A stretch of DNA of 64,000 nucleotides from Aquamicrobium defluvii (GCF_004363725.1 NZ_SNZF01000001.1:186001-250000); one strand, 5' to 3'; positions 36,753 through 45,651 are shown, numbered from the stretch's first letter. Numbers and translations are program-made. Notes: generated from the sequence alone by a model not told the origin.

Positions 36753-37505
36753 CTATCTGGCCTGGTAGCGCTCCCAGCCCTTGGGGTTGAGATGCTCCTG
36801 CGGCTGGAAACGCATCTTATAGCCCATCTTGCGAGAGCCATTGACCCAATAGCCGAGATAGACATGGGGCAGGCCCATGGCGCGCGTGCGCTCGATGTGG
36901 TCGAGGATCATGAAGGTCCCCAGCGAGCGCTCGTCCATGTCGGGGTTGAAAAAGGAATAGACCATGGACAGGCCGTCGGCCATGCGGTCGGTGAGGGCGA
37001 CGGCAATCAGCTCGCCTTCGCCCTTGCCGGTGATGAAGCTGTCTGGACCCCGCCTGCGGTATTCGATGATCCTGGTGTCGACATGGGTATCTTCGACCAT
37101 CATGGCATAGTCGAGGGCAGTCATGTCGGACATGCCGCCAAGCCGGTGGCGCGCATCGAGATAGGTTCGGAACAGGGAATATTGTTCCGTCGAGGGCTGG
37201 GCATTGGCCATGGTGCTCACCAGATCCCGATTCTGTTGCAGCACACGCCGCATATTGCGGCTGACCTCGAACTCCTGCGCGAGGATACGCACCGACACGC
37301 AGGCCCGGCAGGTCTCGCAGGCCGGACGATAGGCGATGTTCTGCGAGCGCCTGAAGCCGCCTTGCGTCAACAGGTCGTTCATTTCCGCAGCCTTGTTGCC
37401 GACGAGATGGGTAAAGACCTTGCGTTCGAACTGGCCCTCGAGATAGGGGCAGGCCGAAGGCGCAGTCAGGAAGAACTGCGGCGATTGGGTCAGGTGCTGC
37501 GTCAT
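36753..37505 (-). CDS. bpt: Aspartate/glutamate leucyltransferase
   Basis: 250-residue aminoacyl-tRNA protein transferase, placing Leu on N-terminal Asp or Glu to mark proteins for ClpS/ClpAP degradation. N-terminal Cys motif [15 protein letters not shown] and the C-terminal transferase core ([28 protein letters not shown]). Formerly called Ate in alphaproteobacteria. Single gene between the EamA and crcB genes. Confidence 0.92.
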   Translation of the reverse strand: MTQHLTQSPQFFLTAPSACPYLEGQFERKVFTHLVGNKAAEMNDLLTQGGFRRSQNIAYRPACETCRACVSVRILAQEFEVSRNMRRVLQQNRDLVSTMANAQPSTEQYSLFRTYLDARHRLGGMSDMTALDYAMMVEDTHVDTRIIEYRRRGPDSFITGKGEGELIAVALTDRMADGLSMVYSFFNPDMDERSLGTFMILDHIERTRAMGLPHVYLGYWVNGSRKMGYKMRFQPQEHLNPKGWERYQAR

Positions 37506-37557
37506 CTGGCAAGCGAACTCCGCGACAATTTATAGCTTGGCCCGTTCTCCGAAAAAT

Positions 37558-38004
37558 TCAAGATGTTTGCACAGGCCCGCTTTCTTCCTCGATGGCGAAC
37601 TGGACGATGCGCACGTCGCGGTTGAACCATGTGGCGGTGAAATGGCCGAGCGCGACCGCGCCGACGCACAGCACCACCGAGGCGATGACGTTGACCGCGG
37701 CCCGTCCCATCGCGCCAGTGCGCATGAGGTCGAGGGTCTGGAGGCTGAAGGAGGAAAAGGTGGTGAAGCCGCCGCATATGCCGACCATCACCAGCAGGCG
37801 CACATTTTCCGAAACCGGATAGCGGCCCTGCGCCAGCGTCAGCGTGCCGAACAGGCCGATGATGAAGGAGCCGAGAATATTGATGATGATCGTGCCCCAT
37901 GGCAGGGAGCCGCTGATCGGCTGGGCCGCGACCGAAAGCATGTAGCGGGCCAGGCTTCCCAGCGCGCCCCCGAAAGCAACTGCGAGGCAGGACGTGAACG
38001 ACAT
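37558..38004 (-). CDS. crcB: Fluoride channel CrcB/Fluc
   Basis: 148-residue four-helix membrane protein that exports fluoride as a dual-topology dimer. Motifs: GGALGSLARY (helix 1), NILGSFIIG (helix 2 with the conserved Asn), and GGFTTFSSFSLQ (helix 3, Phe-box and Na site). C-terminal tail of about 20 residues. AAGGAA before the ATG. A fluoride riboswitch and terminator precede it. Confidence 0.95.
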   Translation of the reverse strand: MSFTSCLAVAFGGALGSLARYMLSVAAQPISGSLPWGTIIINILGSFIIGLFGTLTLAQGRYPVSENVRLLVMVGICGGFTTFSSFSLQTLDLMRTGAMGRAAVNVIASVVLCVGAVALGHFTATWFNRDVRIVQFAIEEESGPVQTS

Positions 38005-38035
38005 CGTTTTCAGTTCCTTCTTGGCCCGCGGGCAC

Positions 38036-38083
38036 AAAAAACCCGCCATGCGGCGGGGTCTCTTCCAGACGCACCCCTGCCGC
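38036..38083 (-). terminator. Attenuator of crcB leader: terminator with possible antiterminator
   Basis: Minus-strand stem CCCGCC-GCAT-GGCGGG (38042-38057) followed by TTTTTT is a strong intrinsic terminator ahead of crcB. Its 5' arm can instead pair with upstream GCGGC-A-GGGGT (38073-38083) through ACCCCGCCGC (38050-38059), giving a ten-pair helix with one bulge that excludes the terminator. Confidence 0.8.
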
Positions 38084-38092
38084 GATTTCGTT

Positions 38093-38146
38093 GCGACAGG
38101 AGCCATCAGCCATTTCAGGCGGTTTCGGGGAGCTCCATCCCCATCC
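38093..38146 (-). promoter_or_regulatory. Fluoride riboswitch (crcB motif RNA)
   Basis: On the minus strand the leader reads GGGGATGGAGCTCCCC, then GAAACCGCC, then TGAAATGGCTGATGGCTCC. This matches the known fluoride aptamer segment by segment (GGNGATGNNGNNCNCC, AAACNGCC, GGCTGATGGCCTC). The pseudoknot partners AGC/GCT and the reversed pairs can form. It lies 89 bases before crcB with a terminator between, so fluoride should switch crcB on by antitermination. Confidence 0.92.
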
Positions 38147-38186
38147 ATTTAAGCCTAAGCCCTGCGCGCGGTGCGCGCAAGGCTTG

Positions 38187-38657
38187 TCAGCGATCGGTGC
38201 GCACCACGACGGTGCCGAGCAGCAGGTCGTGCAGGGTGCGCTTGCGGTCCGAGAACAGCGTGATCAGCAGCACAAGCGGCGTCAGGATGACGTTTCCGGC
38301 CCAGAACAGCACCGAATGCACCATCGCGAAGATGCCGTCGACCGGACGGCCATCCAGCCGTTCAAGGCGAAGGTTCATCAGCTTCATGCCTGTGGTGGCC
38401 TGATCCGTGCTGCCCAGCGTGAACCAGACATAGGTGAGCGCGACCACGGGCAACAGCAAGCCGTACAGCGCCCAGCCGAGGCCGAATGTGATGAGGCCAA
38501 GCAGAAGCACGAGAACGGCGAACGGGATCGAAAGCAGGCCCACGATGAGATAGTCGATCGCAAAGGCCAGCACACGCCGGGTGCGCACGCCGTCATAAGC
38601 GCGGATATCGTCAAGGCGGCTGGTGATGATCTCGCCGTCGAGAACGCGAGCGTTCAT
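38187..38657 (-). CDS. RDD family membrane protein
   Basis: 156-residue protein with an N-terminal soluble segment and RDD domain: RRVLAFAIDYLIVGLLSIPFAVLVLL (Arg and Asp of helix 1), QATTGMKLMNLRL, and DRKRTLHDLLLGTVVVR at the C-terminus. Members are proposed transporters or Na/H antiporters; the true role is unclear. The start was chosen at the second ATG, near GAAAGG. 38 bases upstream of it is the DUF423 gene end side, which may place both in one unit. Confidence 0.85.
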   Translation of the reverse strand: MNARVLDGEIITSRLDDIRAYDGVRTRRVLAFAIDYLIVGLLSIPFAVLVLLLGLITFGLGWALYGLLLPVVALTYVWFTLGSTDQATTGMKLMNLRLERLDGRPVDGIFAMVHSVLFWAGNVILTPLVLLITLFSDRKRTLHDLLLGTVVVRTDR

Positions 38658-38734
38658 ATGGGTTCGAAGCCTTTCGGTTGGGGTTCCTTCAGGCTTCAGA
38701 TGGTGCATGCCGGCGAATTTTCAAGAAATTCCGC

Positions 38735-39088
38735 TCAATCCGCGGATTTTCCCGGGCGAAGCGCAGCAAGTGCAACAGCCAGCCATCCGGCCATGAGCAG
38801 GGTTCCGCCGGCCGGAGCAGCGAAGGGAAACAGCCGCGTGCCGACGAAATCGCGCATCAGCAGATCGCCGCAGAACAGGACAAGACCTGCGATCAGGATC
38901 AGGCTGGCAGCGTGCAATATGCGGTTGGCGGTCAGCAGGCCGATGGCGAGCAGCACCGGCGCGTGCATCAGCATGAACGATGCGGCCGTGGCGGTGAAGG
39001 TGCCGCTTCCATGCGACGCCGCCGCCGAAAGAGCGACACCTCCCGTGCCGGCGAGCCCGGCGACAAGGACGAGAATGCGATTGTTCAT
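38735..39088 (-). CDS. DUF423 membrane protein
   Basis: 117 residues, four helices, matching the DUF423/YgdD family (AGLAGTGGVALSAAASHG, HAPVLLAIGLL, LFPFAAPAGGTLLMAGWLAVALAAL). Function unknown. Same strand as the RDD gene downstream. Confidence 0.85.
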   Translation of the reverse strand: MNNRILVLVAGLAGTGGVALSAAASHGSGTFTATAASFMLMHAPVLLAIGLLTANRILHAASLILIAGLVLFCGDLLMRDFVGTRLFPFAAPAGGTLLMAGWLAVALAALRPGKSAD

Positions 39089-39165
39089 CGGTGGCTGCTC
39101 CCGGTACGAATCGGAATCTGGAGAGATCGTTTCATCGTGCAGCTATGAGGCGAGGCTTCGATAAA

Positions 39166-40422
39166 TCAATCCGGCAAATCGTCCCTGCGGATAAGCCAGT
39201 TCCACAGGGCGCCGGCGCCAAGCAGGACCGCCGTGCCGAGGAAGACGGCCTGCATTCCGATATGGCCGCCCACGAAGCCTCCGAGCACCGGACCCGCCAC
39301 CTGTCCGACATACTGGGCCGAGATCGCATAGCCGAGGACGTTGCCGCCGACCCCGTCCGGTACATTGTGGCGGATGATGCTGGTGATCGACGGCAGCAGG
39401 CCGCCCAGCGCCAGCCCCATGAGGAAGCGCAGCGCGACGAGCTGCCAGCCGGCGGTGACGAACGCCTGCGGCACAAGCAGCAGGGCGGCCGCTCCCAGCG
39501 CGCCGATCACCACATTCCAGTGTCCCGCGCGATCTGCCAGCTTGCCGAGCCAGGCTGACGACACGATGCTGCCGAGCGCGGCGGCGGACATGACGACGCC
39601 GGCCATCAGCGTGACTTGCGCCTGATTTTCCATCAGTTGCGCGACATAGACCGTGATGATCGGCTCGATCGACATGTTGGCGAACATCAGCAGCATGCCG
39701 GTCGCCAGCATGGCTGTAACCGGCCGTTTGTCCGGAATGGCCGCCCAAGCGCCGCTTCGTTTCCTGTGGGCAGCCTTCCCCGGTCTGTGCTCTTCCCTGA
39801 TGAAGAGGGCGGTGGCCAGAAACGCGACGAAAATAGCTCCGCCGGAAAGCATGAAAGTGGTGCGGATGCCGATCAGGGGCGGCAGCAGACCTCCAATGAG
39901 CGGCCCTACGAGATTTCCGGCCATGATGCCGGTGGAGAGAACGCCCAGCGCCCAGCCCGACCGTTCTTTCGGCGTCTGCATGGCGACGAGGATCGTCGAC
40001 CCCGATGCATAGCCGCCGGCCAGACCGACAAGAAGACGCAACAGGACAAGCTGCTCCACGCTCTGCACCATGCCCATCAGCGACATGCACACGGCCATGC
40101 CGAGGCTGGCGCGAACCAGCATCAGCTTGCGTCCGTAGCGGTCGCCAAGGCGGCCCCACAGCGGCGCGACCAGCGCGGCGGCGAAGAATGTGGCGCCATA
40201 GGCGATGCCCGACCACTGCACGATGCTGGCATGGCTGCTGGCGCCAAGCTGCTCGACATAGAGCGGCAGGAAGGGGAGGAGCAGCGTCATCGCCACGATG
40301 GTGGCGAACGAACCGGCGAAGCAGACGGCAAGGTTGCGTCGCCAGTGGCGGTCGTAACCCGCTTCCTGCGGGTGTTCGGATGGCTGGCTGGCTGTCTCTG
40401 CGGTCGGGCTTGCGCCGCTCAC
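39166..40422 (-). CDS. MFS multidrug-type transporter
   Basis: 418-residue twelve-helix transporter of the major facilitator superfamily, close to the DHA1 drug exporters. Loop motif A is WGRLGDRYGRKLMLVRAS, with motif C-like GIMAGNLVGPLIGGLL after helix 4-5. The GTG start overlaps the hemB stop (GTGA), so hemB and this gene are co-translated. The substrate is unknown; linkage to hemB hints at a tetrapyrrole precursor or simply operon convenience. Confidence 0.85.
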   Translation of the reverse strand: MSGASPTAETASQPSEHPQEAGYDRHWRRNLAVCFAGSFATIVAMTLLLPFLPLYVEQLGASSHASIVQWSGIAYGATFFAAALVAPLWGRLGDRYGRKLMLVRASLGMAVCMSLMGMVQSVEQLVLLRLLVGLAGGYASGSTILVAMQTPKERSGWALGVLSTGIMAGNLVGPLIGGLLPPLIGIRTTFMLSGGAIFVAFLATALFIREEHRPGKAAHRKRSGAWAAIPDKRPVTAMLATGMLLMFANMSIEPIITVYVAQLMENQAQVTLMAGVVMSAAALGSIVSSAWLGKLADRAGHWNVVIGALGAAALLLVPQAFVTAGWQLVALRFLMGLALGGLLPSITSIIRHNVPDGVGGNVLGYAISAQYVGQVAGPVLGGFVGGHIGMQAVFLGTAVLLGAGALWNWLIRRDDLPD

Positions 40423-41450
40423 CCTTTCAGCTTTTCCGCCACGCTGGGCGCGAAGTAGGTGAGAATGCCGTCGGCGCCGGCGCGCTTGAATGCCAGCAGC
40501 GATTCCATCATCGCACGCTCGCCGTCGATCCAGCCATTGGCTGCTGCTGCCATGATCATCGAGTATTCGCCGGAGACCTGATAGGCGAAAGTGGGCAGGG
40601 CGAAGGTATCCTTGAGAAGGCGGATGATGTCGAGATAGGGCATGCCCGGCTTGACCATGACCATGTCGGTGCCTTCCAGAATGTCCTGCTCGGTCTCGCG
40701 CAGGGCCTCGGCGGAATTGGCGGCGTTGATGTAGTAGGTCTTCTTGTCGCCCTTGAGCAGGCCGGCCGTTCCGATCGCGTCCCGGTAGGGGCCGTAGAAG
40801 GCCGAATCGAACTTGGTCGCATAGGACATGATGGCCACGTCCTGGAAGCCGTTGTCGTCCAGCGCGGAGCGGATGACCCCGATGCGGCCGTCCATCATGT
40901 CGGAAGGCGCGATGATGTCGGCTCCCGCAGCCGCCTGAAGCACGGCGCCGGCCGCGACCTGCTCGACGGTCTCGTCGTTGACGATGATGCCGTTGCGCAG
41001 CACGCCGTCGTGACCATGGCTGGTGAAAGGATCCAGCGCGGCGTCGGTAATGACACCGATTTCCGGAACCGCTTCCTTGATGGCGCGGGTGGCCCGGTTG
41101 GTGAGATTGTCGGGATCGAGGATCAGCGATCCGGTGACGTCGCGCAGGGATAGGTCCACATTCGGGAACGTGGCGATGGCCGGAATGCCGAGCTTCGCCG
41201 CGCGTTCCACTTCGCGCACGGCCACATCGACCGAGAACCGGAAGACGCCGGGCATGGCAGCAATGGGCTCTCGCACATTCTCGCCGTCGACAAGAAAGAT
41301 CGGCCAGATGAGATCGTCGACGGTGAGGTGGTTTTCCTGCACCAGACGGCGCGACCATGCGGCCTTGCGCATGCGCCTGAGGCGCCGGGAGCCGGTGACT
41401 TCGTCTACGGTGCGTGTACCTGCCGCCTTGGTGGGTGCGAACCTGTTCAT
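40419..41450 (-). CDS. hemB: Porphobilinogen synthase (delta-aminolevulinate dehydratase), magnesium type
   Basis: 343 residues; joins two 5-aminolevulinate molecules into porphobilinogen for heme. Schiff-base lysines are in SYATKFDSAFYGPYR and MVMVKPGMPYLD. The zinc-binding Cys triad of E. coli HemB is replaced (DAALDPFTSHGHDG, with Ala and Asp), so the enzyme is of the magnesium-dependent rhizobial type. GGAG precedes the chosen ATG. Heme synthesis links to the iron island 12 kb away. Confidence 0.95.
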   Translation of the reverse strand: MNRFAPTKAAGTRTVDEVTGSRRLRRMRKAAWSRRLVQENHLTVDDLIWPIFLVDGENVREPIAAMPGVFRFSVDVAVREVERAAKLGIPAIATFPNVDLSLRDVTGSLILDPDNLTNRATRAIKEAVPEIGVITDAALDPFTSHGHDGVLRNGIIVNDETVEQVAAGAVLQAAAGADIIAPSDMMDGRIGVIRSALDDNGFQDVAIMSYATKFDSAFYGPYRDAIGTAGLLKGDKKTYYINAANSAEALRETEQDILEGTDMVMVKPGMPYLDIIRLLKDTFALPTFAYQVSGEYSMIMAAAANGWIDGERAMMESLLAFKRAGADGILTYFAPSVAEKLKG

Positions 41451-41568
41451 GGCCAACTCCGCGGGATGGCTGCATCCGCCATTCCCGGTCCTTAATCTGT
41501 GCACACTCTTCCGGGCTTCCCGCGAAGCCGTATTCTGGAGGCTTTCTAACATGACCGGGGACGCTGAC

Positions 41569-41615
41569 CAATGCGACATCATTGTTCCGGTGGCCGTTTC
41601 GCTCAATGTCGCAAT
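41569..41615. promoter_or_regulatory. Inverted TGCGACAT repeats between hemB and the hydrolase gene
   Basis: TGCGACAT (41572) and its complement ATGTCGCA (41606) are 26 bases apart; the first copy is also nested in the dyad CAATG-N6-CATTG (41569-41584). Placed in the 236-base divergent promoter, closer to the plus-strand gene. Protein unknown. Confidence 0.4.
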
Positions 41616-41686
41616 GATTTCGTGCCATTGACGTAGCTGGTTGCCGCACTTAGCACTTTTGCCGGAGATCATAGGAGAGGGAATCT

Positions 41687-42739
41687 GTGGCGATGGATTT
41701 TGGCGGCGGCGAGGAGATTCGCTTCGAGATCGTGGGACAGGCCGGTGTGGTGACGCTCACACGTCCGAAGGCCCTCAATGCCCTGACCGCAAAAATGGTT
41801 CATGCGCTGGCAGCTGCCCTCGATGCATGGGAAGGGGACGATGCGGTCCGCCTCGTGCTCGTCAGGGGCGAGGGGAGGGCCTTCTGCGCCGGCGGCGACA
41901 TCATGGATGTCTATCGGGCCGGCAAGGCCGGCGAACGCCACGTCGGCTTTTTCGGCGACGAATACCGCATGAATGCGCAGCTCGCGCGCTTCCCCAAGCC
42001 TTATGTCGCGCTCATAGACGGCATCGTGATGGGCGGCGGCGTCGGCATTTCGGCTCACGGCTCGCACAGGGTCATGACGGAAAACGCCATCGTGGCGATG
42101 CCGGAGGTGGGTATCGGCTTCTTTCCCGATGTCGGCGGCAGCCATGTGCTGTCGCGGCTGCCGGGCAGTTTCGGCATGTATATGGCACTGACCGGCAACC
42201 GCGTCCGATATGGCGATGCGCTGGCGGTCGGGCTCGCAACGCAGGCCATCCGGGCCGAGAGCCAGCAGGACCTCATCGACGCTTTCACGGCGTCAGGCGA
42301 GGTGGATGCGGTTCTCAGCCGTTTCCATGCCGATGTGCCGCCGGAAACGGATGCCGCGACTTTTGCCGCCATCGAGCGCCATTTCTCGCAAGGATCTCTG
42401 GAATCGGTTCTGGCCAGCCTGAAGGCGGAAGCCGAGGCGGGTGACGATTTCGCGGCAAAAACGCTCGCGACCATGCTTTCCCGATCCCCGACCAGCCTCA
42501 AGGTCACCTGGCGCCAGATCAGCCGCGGGGCCGGCCTTTCGATGGACGATTGCATGCGCATGGAGTTCAGGGTGCTCAACCGCATGCTGGATGGTCACGA
42601 CTTCTATGAAGGCATTCGCGCCGCGCTTGTCGACAAGGGCTCGACGCCGGTCTGGAACCCCCCGGCTCTGGAAGCTGTGAGCGATGCTGCCGTGGAAGCG
42701 TATTTCGCGCCGCTTGGCGAGCGGGAACTGGCGCTGTGA
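41687..42739 (+). CDS. Enoyl-CoA hydratase/isomerase family, 3-hydroxyisobutyryl-CoA hydrolase type
   Basis: 350 residues, crotonase fold. Oxyanion holes: AFCAGGDI and MGGGVGIS; the HIBCH-type sequence PEVGIGFFPDVGGSHVLSRLPG with catalytic Glu and Asp, and a C-terminal helical part ending PVWNPPALEAVSDAAVEAYF, which is the HIBYL-CoA hydrolase signature. It frees 3-hydroxyisobutyrate in valine breakdown. GTG start with AGGAGAGGG; an ATG two codons later is possible. Confidence 0.85.
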   Translation: MAMDFGGGEEIRFEIVGQAGVVTLTRPKALNALTAKMVHALAAALDAWEGDDAVRLVLVRGEGRAFCAGGDIMDVYRAGKAGERHVGFFGDEYRMNAQLARFPKPYVALIDGIVMGGGVGISAHGSHRVMTENAIVAMPEVGIGFFPDVGGSHVLSRLPGSFGMYMALTGNRVRYGDALAVGLATQAIRAESQQDLIDAFTASGEVDAVLSRFHADVPPETDAATFAAIERHFSQGSLESVLASLKAEAEAGDDFAAKTLATMLSRSPTSLKVTWRQISRGAGLSMDDCMRMEFRVLNRMLDGHDFYEGIRAALVDKGSTPVWNPPALEAVSDAAVEAYFAPLGERELAL

Positions 42740-43161
42740 CCAGAGGACTTGCAACCCGGTCCGTCCCCGTCCCGGATACGCTCGATCTTGCGTTCGCCGT
42801 GTTCCTGCGTTGCGTCGCCTGCCTGTGTCTGGTTCAGGGCGTCCTCTACTGGATCAGGCTGATCGGCTATTACCCCGGCGATCTCTATCGCTTCGATCTG
42901 ATGCCGGTACACTGGCAGATCGCGGCTTCGGCGCTTGCGGTGCTGTTTCCGTTCGCCGCGGCGGGGTTGTGGATGCTCGCCTCGTGGGGGCCGGTCATCT
43001 GGTTCCTGTGCGCGGCCGGCGAGATCGCCATGTATGCCGGCTTTCCGCAGTATTTCGGCCACAAGCCTTCCGTCGTCGTCTCGCATGCGATCGTCGCCGC
43101 GGCCTATTGCGGCCTGCGTGCCGCCTTGCAGATGCGCAAGCGGCCGCAAGCCATTCAGTAG
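42736..43161 (+). CDS. DUF6163-type membrane protein
   Basis: 141 residues with four helices (FAVFLRCVACLCLVQGVLYWI, AASALAVLFPFAAAGLWML, GPVIWFLCAAGEIAMYAGF, VVVSHAIVAAAYCGLRAAL). The GTG start overlaps the hydrolase stop (GTGA). A conserved rhizobial protein of unknown function; usually encoded just before ldtR, as here. Confidence 0.75.
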   Translation: MTRGLATRSVPVPDTLDLAFAVFLRCVACLCLVQGVLYWIRLIGYYPGDLYRFDLMPVHWQIAASALAVLFPFAAAGLWMLASWGPVIWFLCAAGEIAMYAGFPQYFGHKPSVVVSHAIVAAAYCGLRAALQMRKRPQAIQ

Positions 43162-43381
43162 ATACTGCCGGCTCCTCCCGGTCTTCTGCAAATCTATTAG
43201 CTCATTTTTTAGGTTAATTGTCCCGCAAGACGTGACCATTCGTTAAGCGTCTTCGACGGCTCTCGCTGGTAAGCTCTTGTTAGCCTTGGTGTTTAAGTCG
43301 AATTTTATGAGTATTCGATAGTGTCGCGATCAAGGTGAGAAAAACAAAAAATCACCAGGCGACAAACGAGAGGCAAAGACA

Positions 43382-43897
43382 ATGAACAACCAGCGCTCGG
43401 CGGCGAAGCCCGCTAATGTATCGAATGAAAGCCAGGAAGCTATCCGTTCGCTGTACATGGAATCGCTTCAGCTTGTTGAACGGCTGCACCGCCGTCTTCT
43501 TGACGTGATCAAGGACGAATTCGAACGGGCGGGCCGCTCCGACATCAACGCCATCCAGGCGCTGCTTCTGTTCAATATAGGCAATGCGGAACTGACGGCC
43601 GGAGAACTCCGCTCGCGCGGTTACTACCTCGGTTCGAACGTGTCCTATAACGTCAAGAAGCTGGTCGATCTGGGCTTCATCAACCACGAGCGCTCAAAGC
43701 TCGACCGCCGCTCGGTGCGCATCAGCCTGACCGACAAGGGCATGGAAGTGGCTGACGTGGTGGCGCGCCTCTATGAGAGGCACATCGGCTCCATCGAGCA
43801 GGTCGGCGGCATCAACACCGACGAGTTCAAGCAGATGAACCGCGCCCTCCAGCGTCTGGACCGCTTCTGGAACGACACCATCGCCTATCGCATGTAA
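43382..43897 (+). CDS. ldtR: MarR-family transcriptional regulator LdtR
   Basis: 171-residue winged-helix regulator: DVIKDEFERAGRSDINAIQALLLFNIG, recognition helix region RGYYLGSNVSYNVKKLVDLGFINHERSKLDRRSVRISLTDKG (read in pieces). This closely matches LdtR of Liberibacter and Sinorhizobium, which activates the L,D-transpeptidase gene ldtP; ldtP-like gene follows. Preceded by a 220-base AT-rich region with its promoter. Confidence 0.9.
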   Translation: MNNQRSAAKPANVSNESQEAIRSLYMESLQLVERLHRRLLDVIKDEFERAGRSDINAIQALLLFNIGNAELTAGELRSRGYYLGSNVSYNVKKLVDLGFINHERSKLDRRSVRISLTDKGMEVADVVARLYERHIGSIEQVGGINTDEFKQMNRALQRLDRFWNDTIAYRM

Positions 43898-43935
43898 GGT
43901 CCCGGCCGCAAGCGCGGACATACGGTCCCTTGACT

Positions 43936-43973
43936 GGCCGGGCGGTGCCTGAAAGGCACAAGGCCCGGCCTTT
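43936..43973 (+). terminator. Terminator after ldtR
   Basis: Long hairpin: outer stem GGCCGGGC/GCCCGGCC, inner stem TGCCT/AGGCA, then TTTG. It lies within the 304-base gap before ldtP, so ldtR and ldtP are separate transcripts; the rest of that gap (43974-44201) would hold the LdtR-controlled ldtP promoter, but no clear operator was identified. Confidence 0.75.
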
Positions 43974-44201
43974 GTCGCATGCGGCAGGGCCGAAAGCCGG
44001 CAGGCGCCACGTTGCCGCCATATTCGGATGAAAGCGAAGGTGTCAGGATCGGTCGTGAATGTCCGACGATGAGCAACCCGCTCAGGCGCGACGCGGGCGC
44101 GATGCCGGAACCCCCGGCATGGTTGGCGAATTGTTAAGGTCGCAGACCTAGAGTGCCCGGCTGCATTGCCTGAACACTGACTGGATATGTCTGGAACGCC
44201 C

Positions 44202-45455
44202 ATGATGACGAGTCGTCGTTTGTTTCTTTCCGGAGCCTCGGCTCTTGCGGCATCGTTCGTGGCCGGTGGCGCGCGTGCCCAGGACGTCGTCGACGACATT
44301 CTCCGGGCAGCGGGGCAGGGCGGCTGGCGCGATACGTTCGATGCGCGCGCCAGCGGCAGCGCCAAGGTCCAGTCCACGCGCCCGATCTTCAGCGAGCAGA
44401 CCATTGCCTATACCGAACAGGCCATCGGCCAGTATCACAATCTGGTCGGGCAGGGCGGCTGGGAGCGCGTGCCTGACACCAAGAAGCTCAAGCTCGGCGT
44501 CATCGACCCCGACGTGGTGCCGCTGCGCAAGCGTCTGATGGTGTCTGGCGACCTGCCCCGGAATGCGGGACTGTCCCAGTCCTTCGATTCCTACGTCGAT
44601 GCCGCGGTGAAGCGTTTCCAGATGCGCCATGGCCTGCCGGCGGACGGCGTGCTCGGCAAATACAGCTATCTGGCGATGAACGTTTCCGCCCAGACCCGCC
44701 TCGGCCAGCTCGAAACCAATCTCGGGCGCCTGCGCGAGAAGGTCGGTACGCTCGGCAACCGCTACGTGCTGGTCAATATTCCGGCTGCGCAGATTGAGGC
44801 AGTGGAAAACGACCGTGTCGTCCTGCGCCACACGGCAATCGTCGGCAAGATCGACCGGCAGACGCCCATCGTGAACTCGCGGATCAACGAGATCATCGTC
44901 AATCCCTACTGGACGGCCCCCACCTCCATCGTGCGCAAGGACATCATTCCGCTGATGCGCAAGAACCCGAACTATCTCCGGGACAGCAAGATTCGCCTGT
45001 TCGCGCCGGACGGCAGCGAGATCGATCCGATGATGGTGGACTGGTCGACGGACGAGGCGGCAAAATACCGCTTCCGTCAGGAACCGGGCACCAACAACGC
45101 CATGGCGTCGGTGAAGATCAATTTCCCGAGCCCGGACGGCGTCTACATGCACGATACGCCGCAGCAGAGCCTGTTCGGGCAGATGATGCGCTTCGACTCG
45201 TCGGGCTGCGTGCGCGTGCAGAACGTTCGCGATCTGGTGACATGGATCCTGCGCGATACCCCTGGCTGGACCCGTCAGCAGTTCGAAGCGGCGATCAAGG
45301 CCGGCGAGACAGTACCCGTCGCCGTCACCAACCCGGTGCCGGTTCATTTCCTCTATGTATCCGCGTGGTCGACAAGCGATGGCGTCGTGCAGTTCCGTGA
45401 CGACATCTATGGCTGGGACGGCGTTGACGAACTGAAGATTTCCTCCGCTTTCTGA
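44202..45455 (+). CDS. ldtP: L,D-transpeptidase LdtP-like, Tat-exported
   Basis: About 417 residues. A twin-arginine signal (TSRRLFLSGASALAASFVAGGARAQ), peptidoglycan-binding repeat (SYVDAAVKRFQMRHGLPADGVLGKYSYLAMN) near residues 130-165, then a YkuD domain with catalytic Cys336 in SSGCVRVQ and upstream His in DGVYMHDTP. Periplasmic crosslinking enzyme for stress tolerance, controlled by LdtR in relatives. GGAA six bases before this ATG; an ATG five codons earlier is possible. Confidence 0.88.
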   Translation: MMTSRRLFLSGASALAASFVAGGARAQDVVDDILRAAGQGGWRDTFDARASGSAKVQSTRPIFSEQTIAYTEQAIGQYHNLVGQGGWERVPDTKKLKLGVIDPDVVPLRKRLMVSGDLPRNAGLSQSFDSYVDAAVKRFQMRHGLPADGVLGKYSYLAMNVSAQTRLGQLETNLGRLREKVGTLGNRYVLVNIPAAQIEAVENDRVVLRHTAIVGKIDRQTPIVNSRINEIIVNPYWTAPTSIVRKDIIPLMRKNPNYLRDSKIRLFAPDGSEIDPMMVDWSTDEAAKYRFRQEPGTNNAMASVKINFPSPDGVYMHDTPQQSLFGQMMRFDSSGCVRVQNVRDLVTWILRDTPGWTRQQFEAAIKAGETVPVAVTNPVPVHFLYVSAWSTSDGVVQFRDDIYGWDGVDELKISSAF

Positions 45456-45479
45456 GCTGGAACGCACGGGACTTCATGA

Positions 45480-45503
45480 GGGCCGCCTTGAGGCGGCCCT
45501 TTT
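45480..45503 (+). terminator. Terminator after ldtP
   Basis: Eight-base stem GGGCCGCC/GGCGGCCC, TTGA loop, four T residues; 24 bases after the ldtP stop. Confidence 0.88.
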
Positions 45504-45651
45504 GCATTGCATGGAGAAAAACTGCCCCAACCGTCTGGGCCAGCAATGGCTGACGCAATAGGGCCAGCTTATTTCGCGCTGAAAGTGGATAGGGCAGGTC
45601 AACTGTGCTAAGGCGCCTGCGGGTTCACTCCACTTAGGGAAACTTCAGGCA

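Noticed and set aside
39166..41649. 827-codon minus-strand frame running through hemB into the MFS gene
   Set aside because: Its first half is an out-of-frame reading of hemB; only the part from the GTG at 40422 is a real protein.
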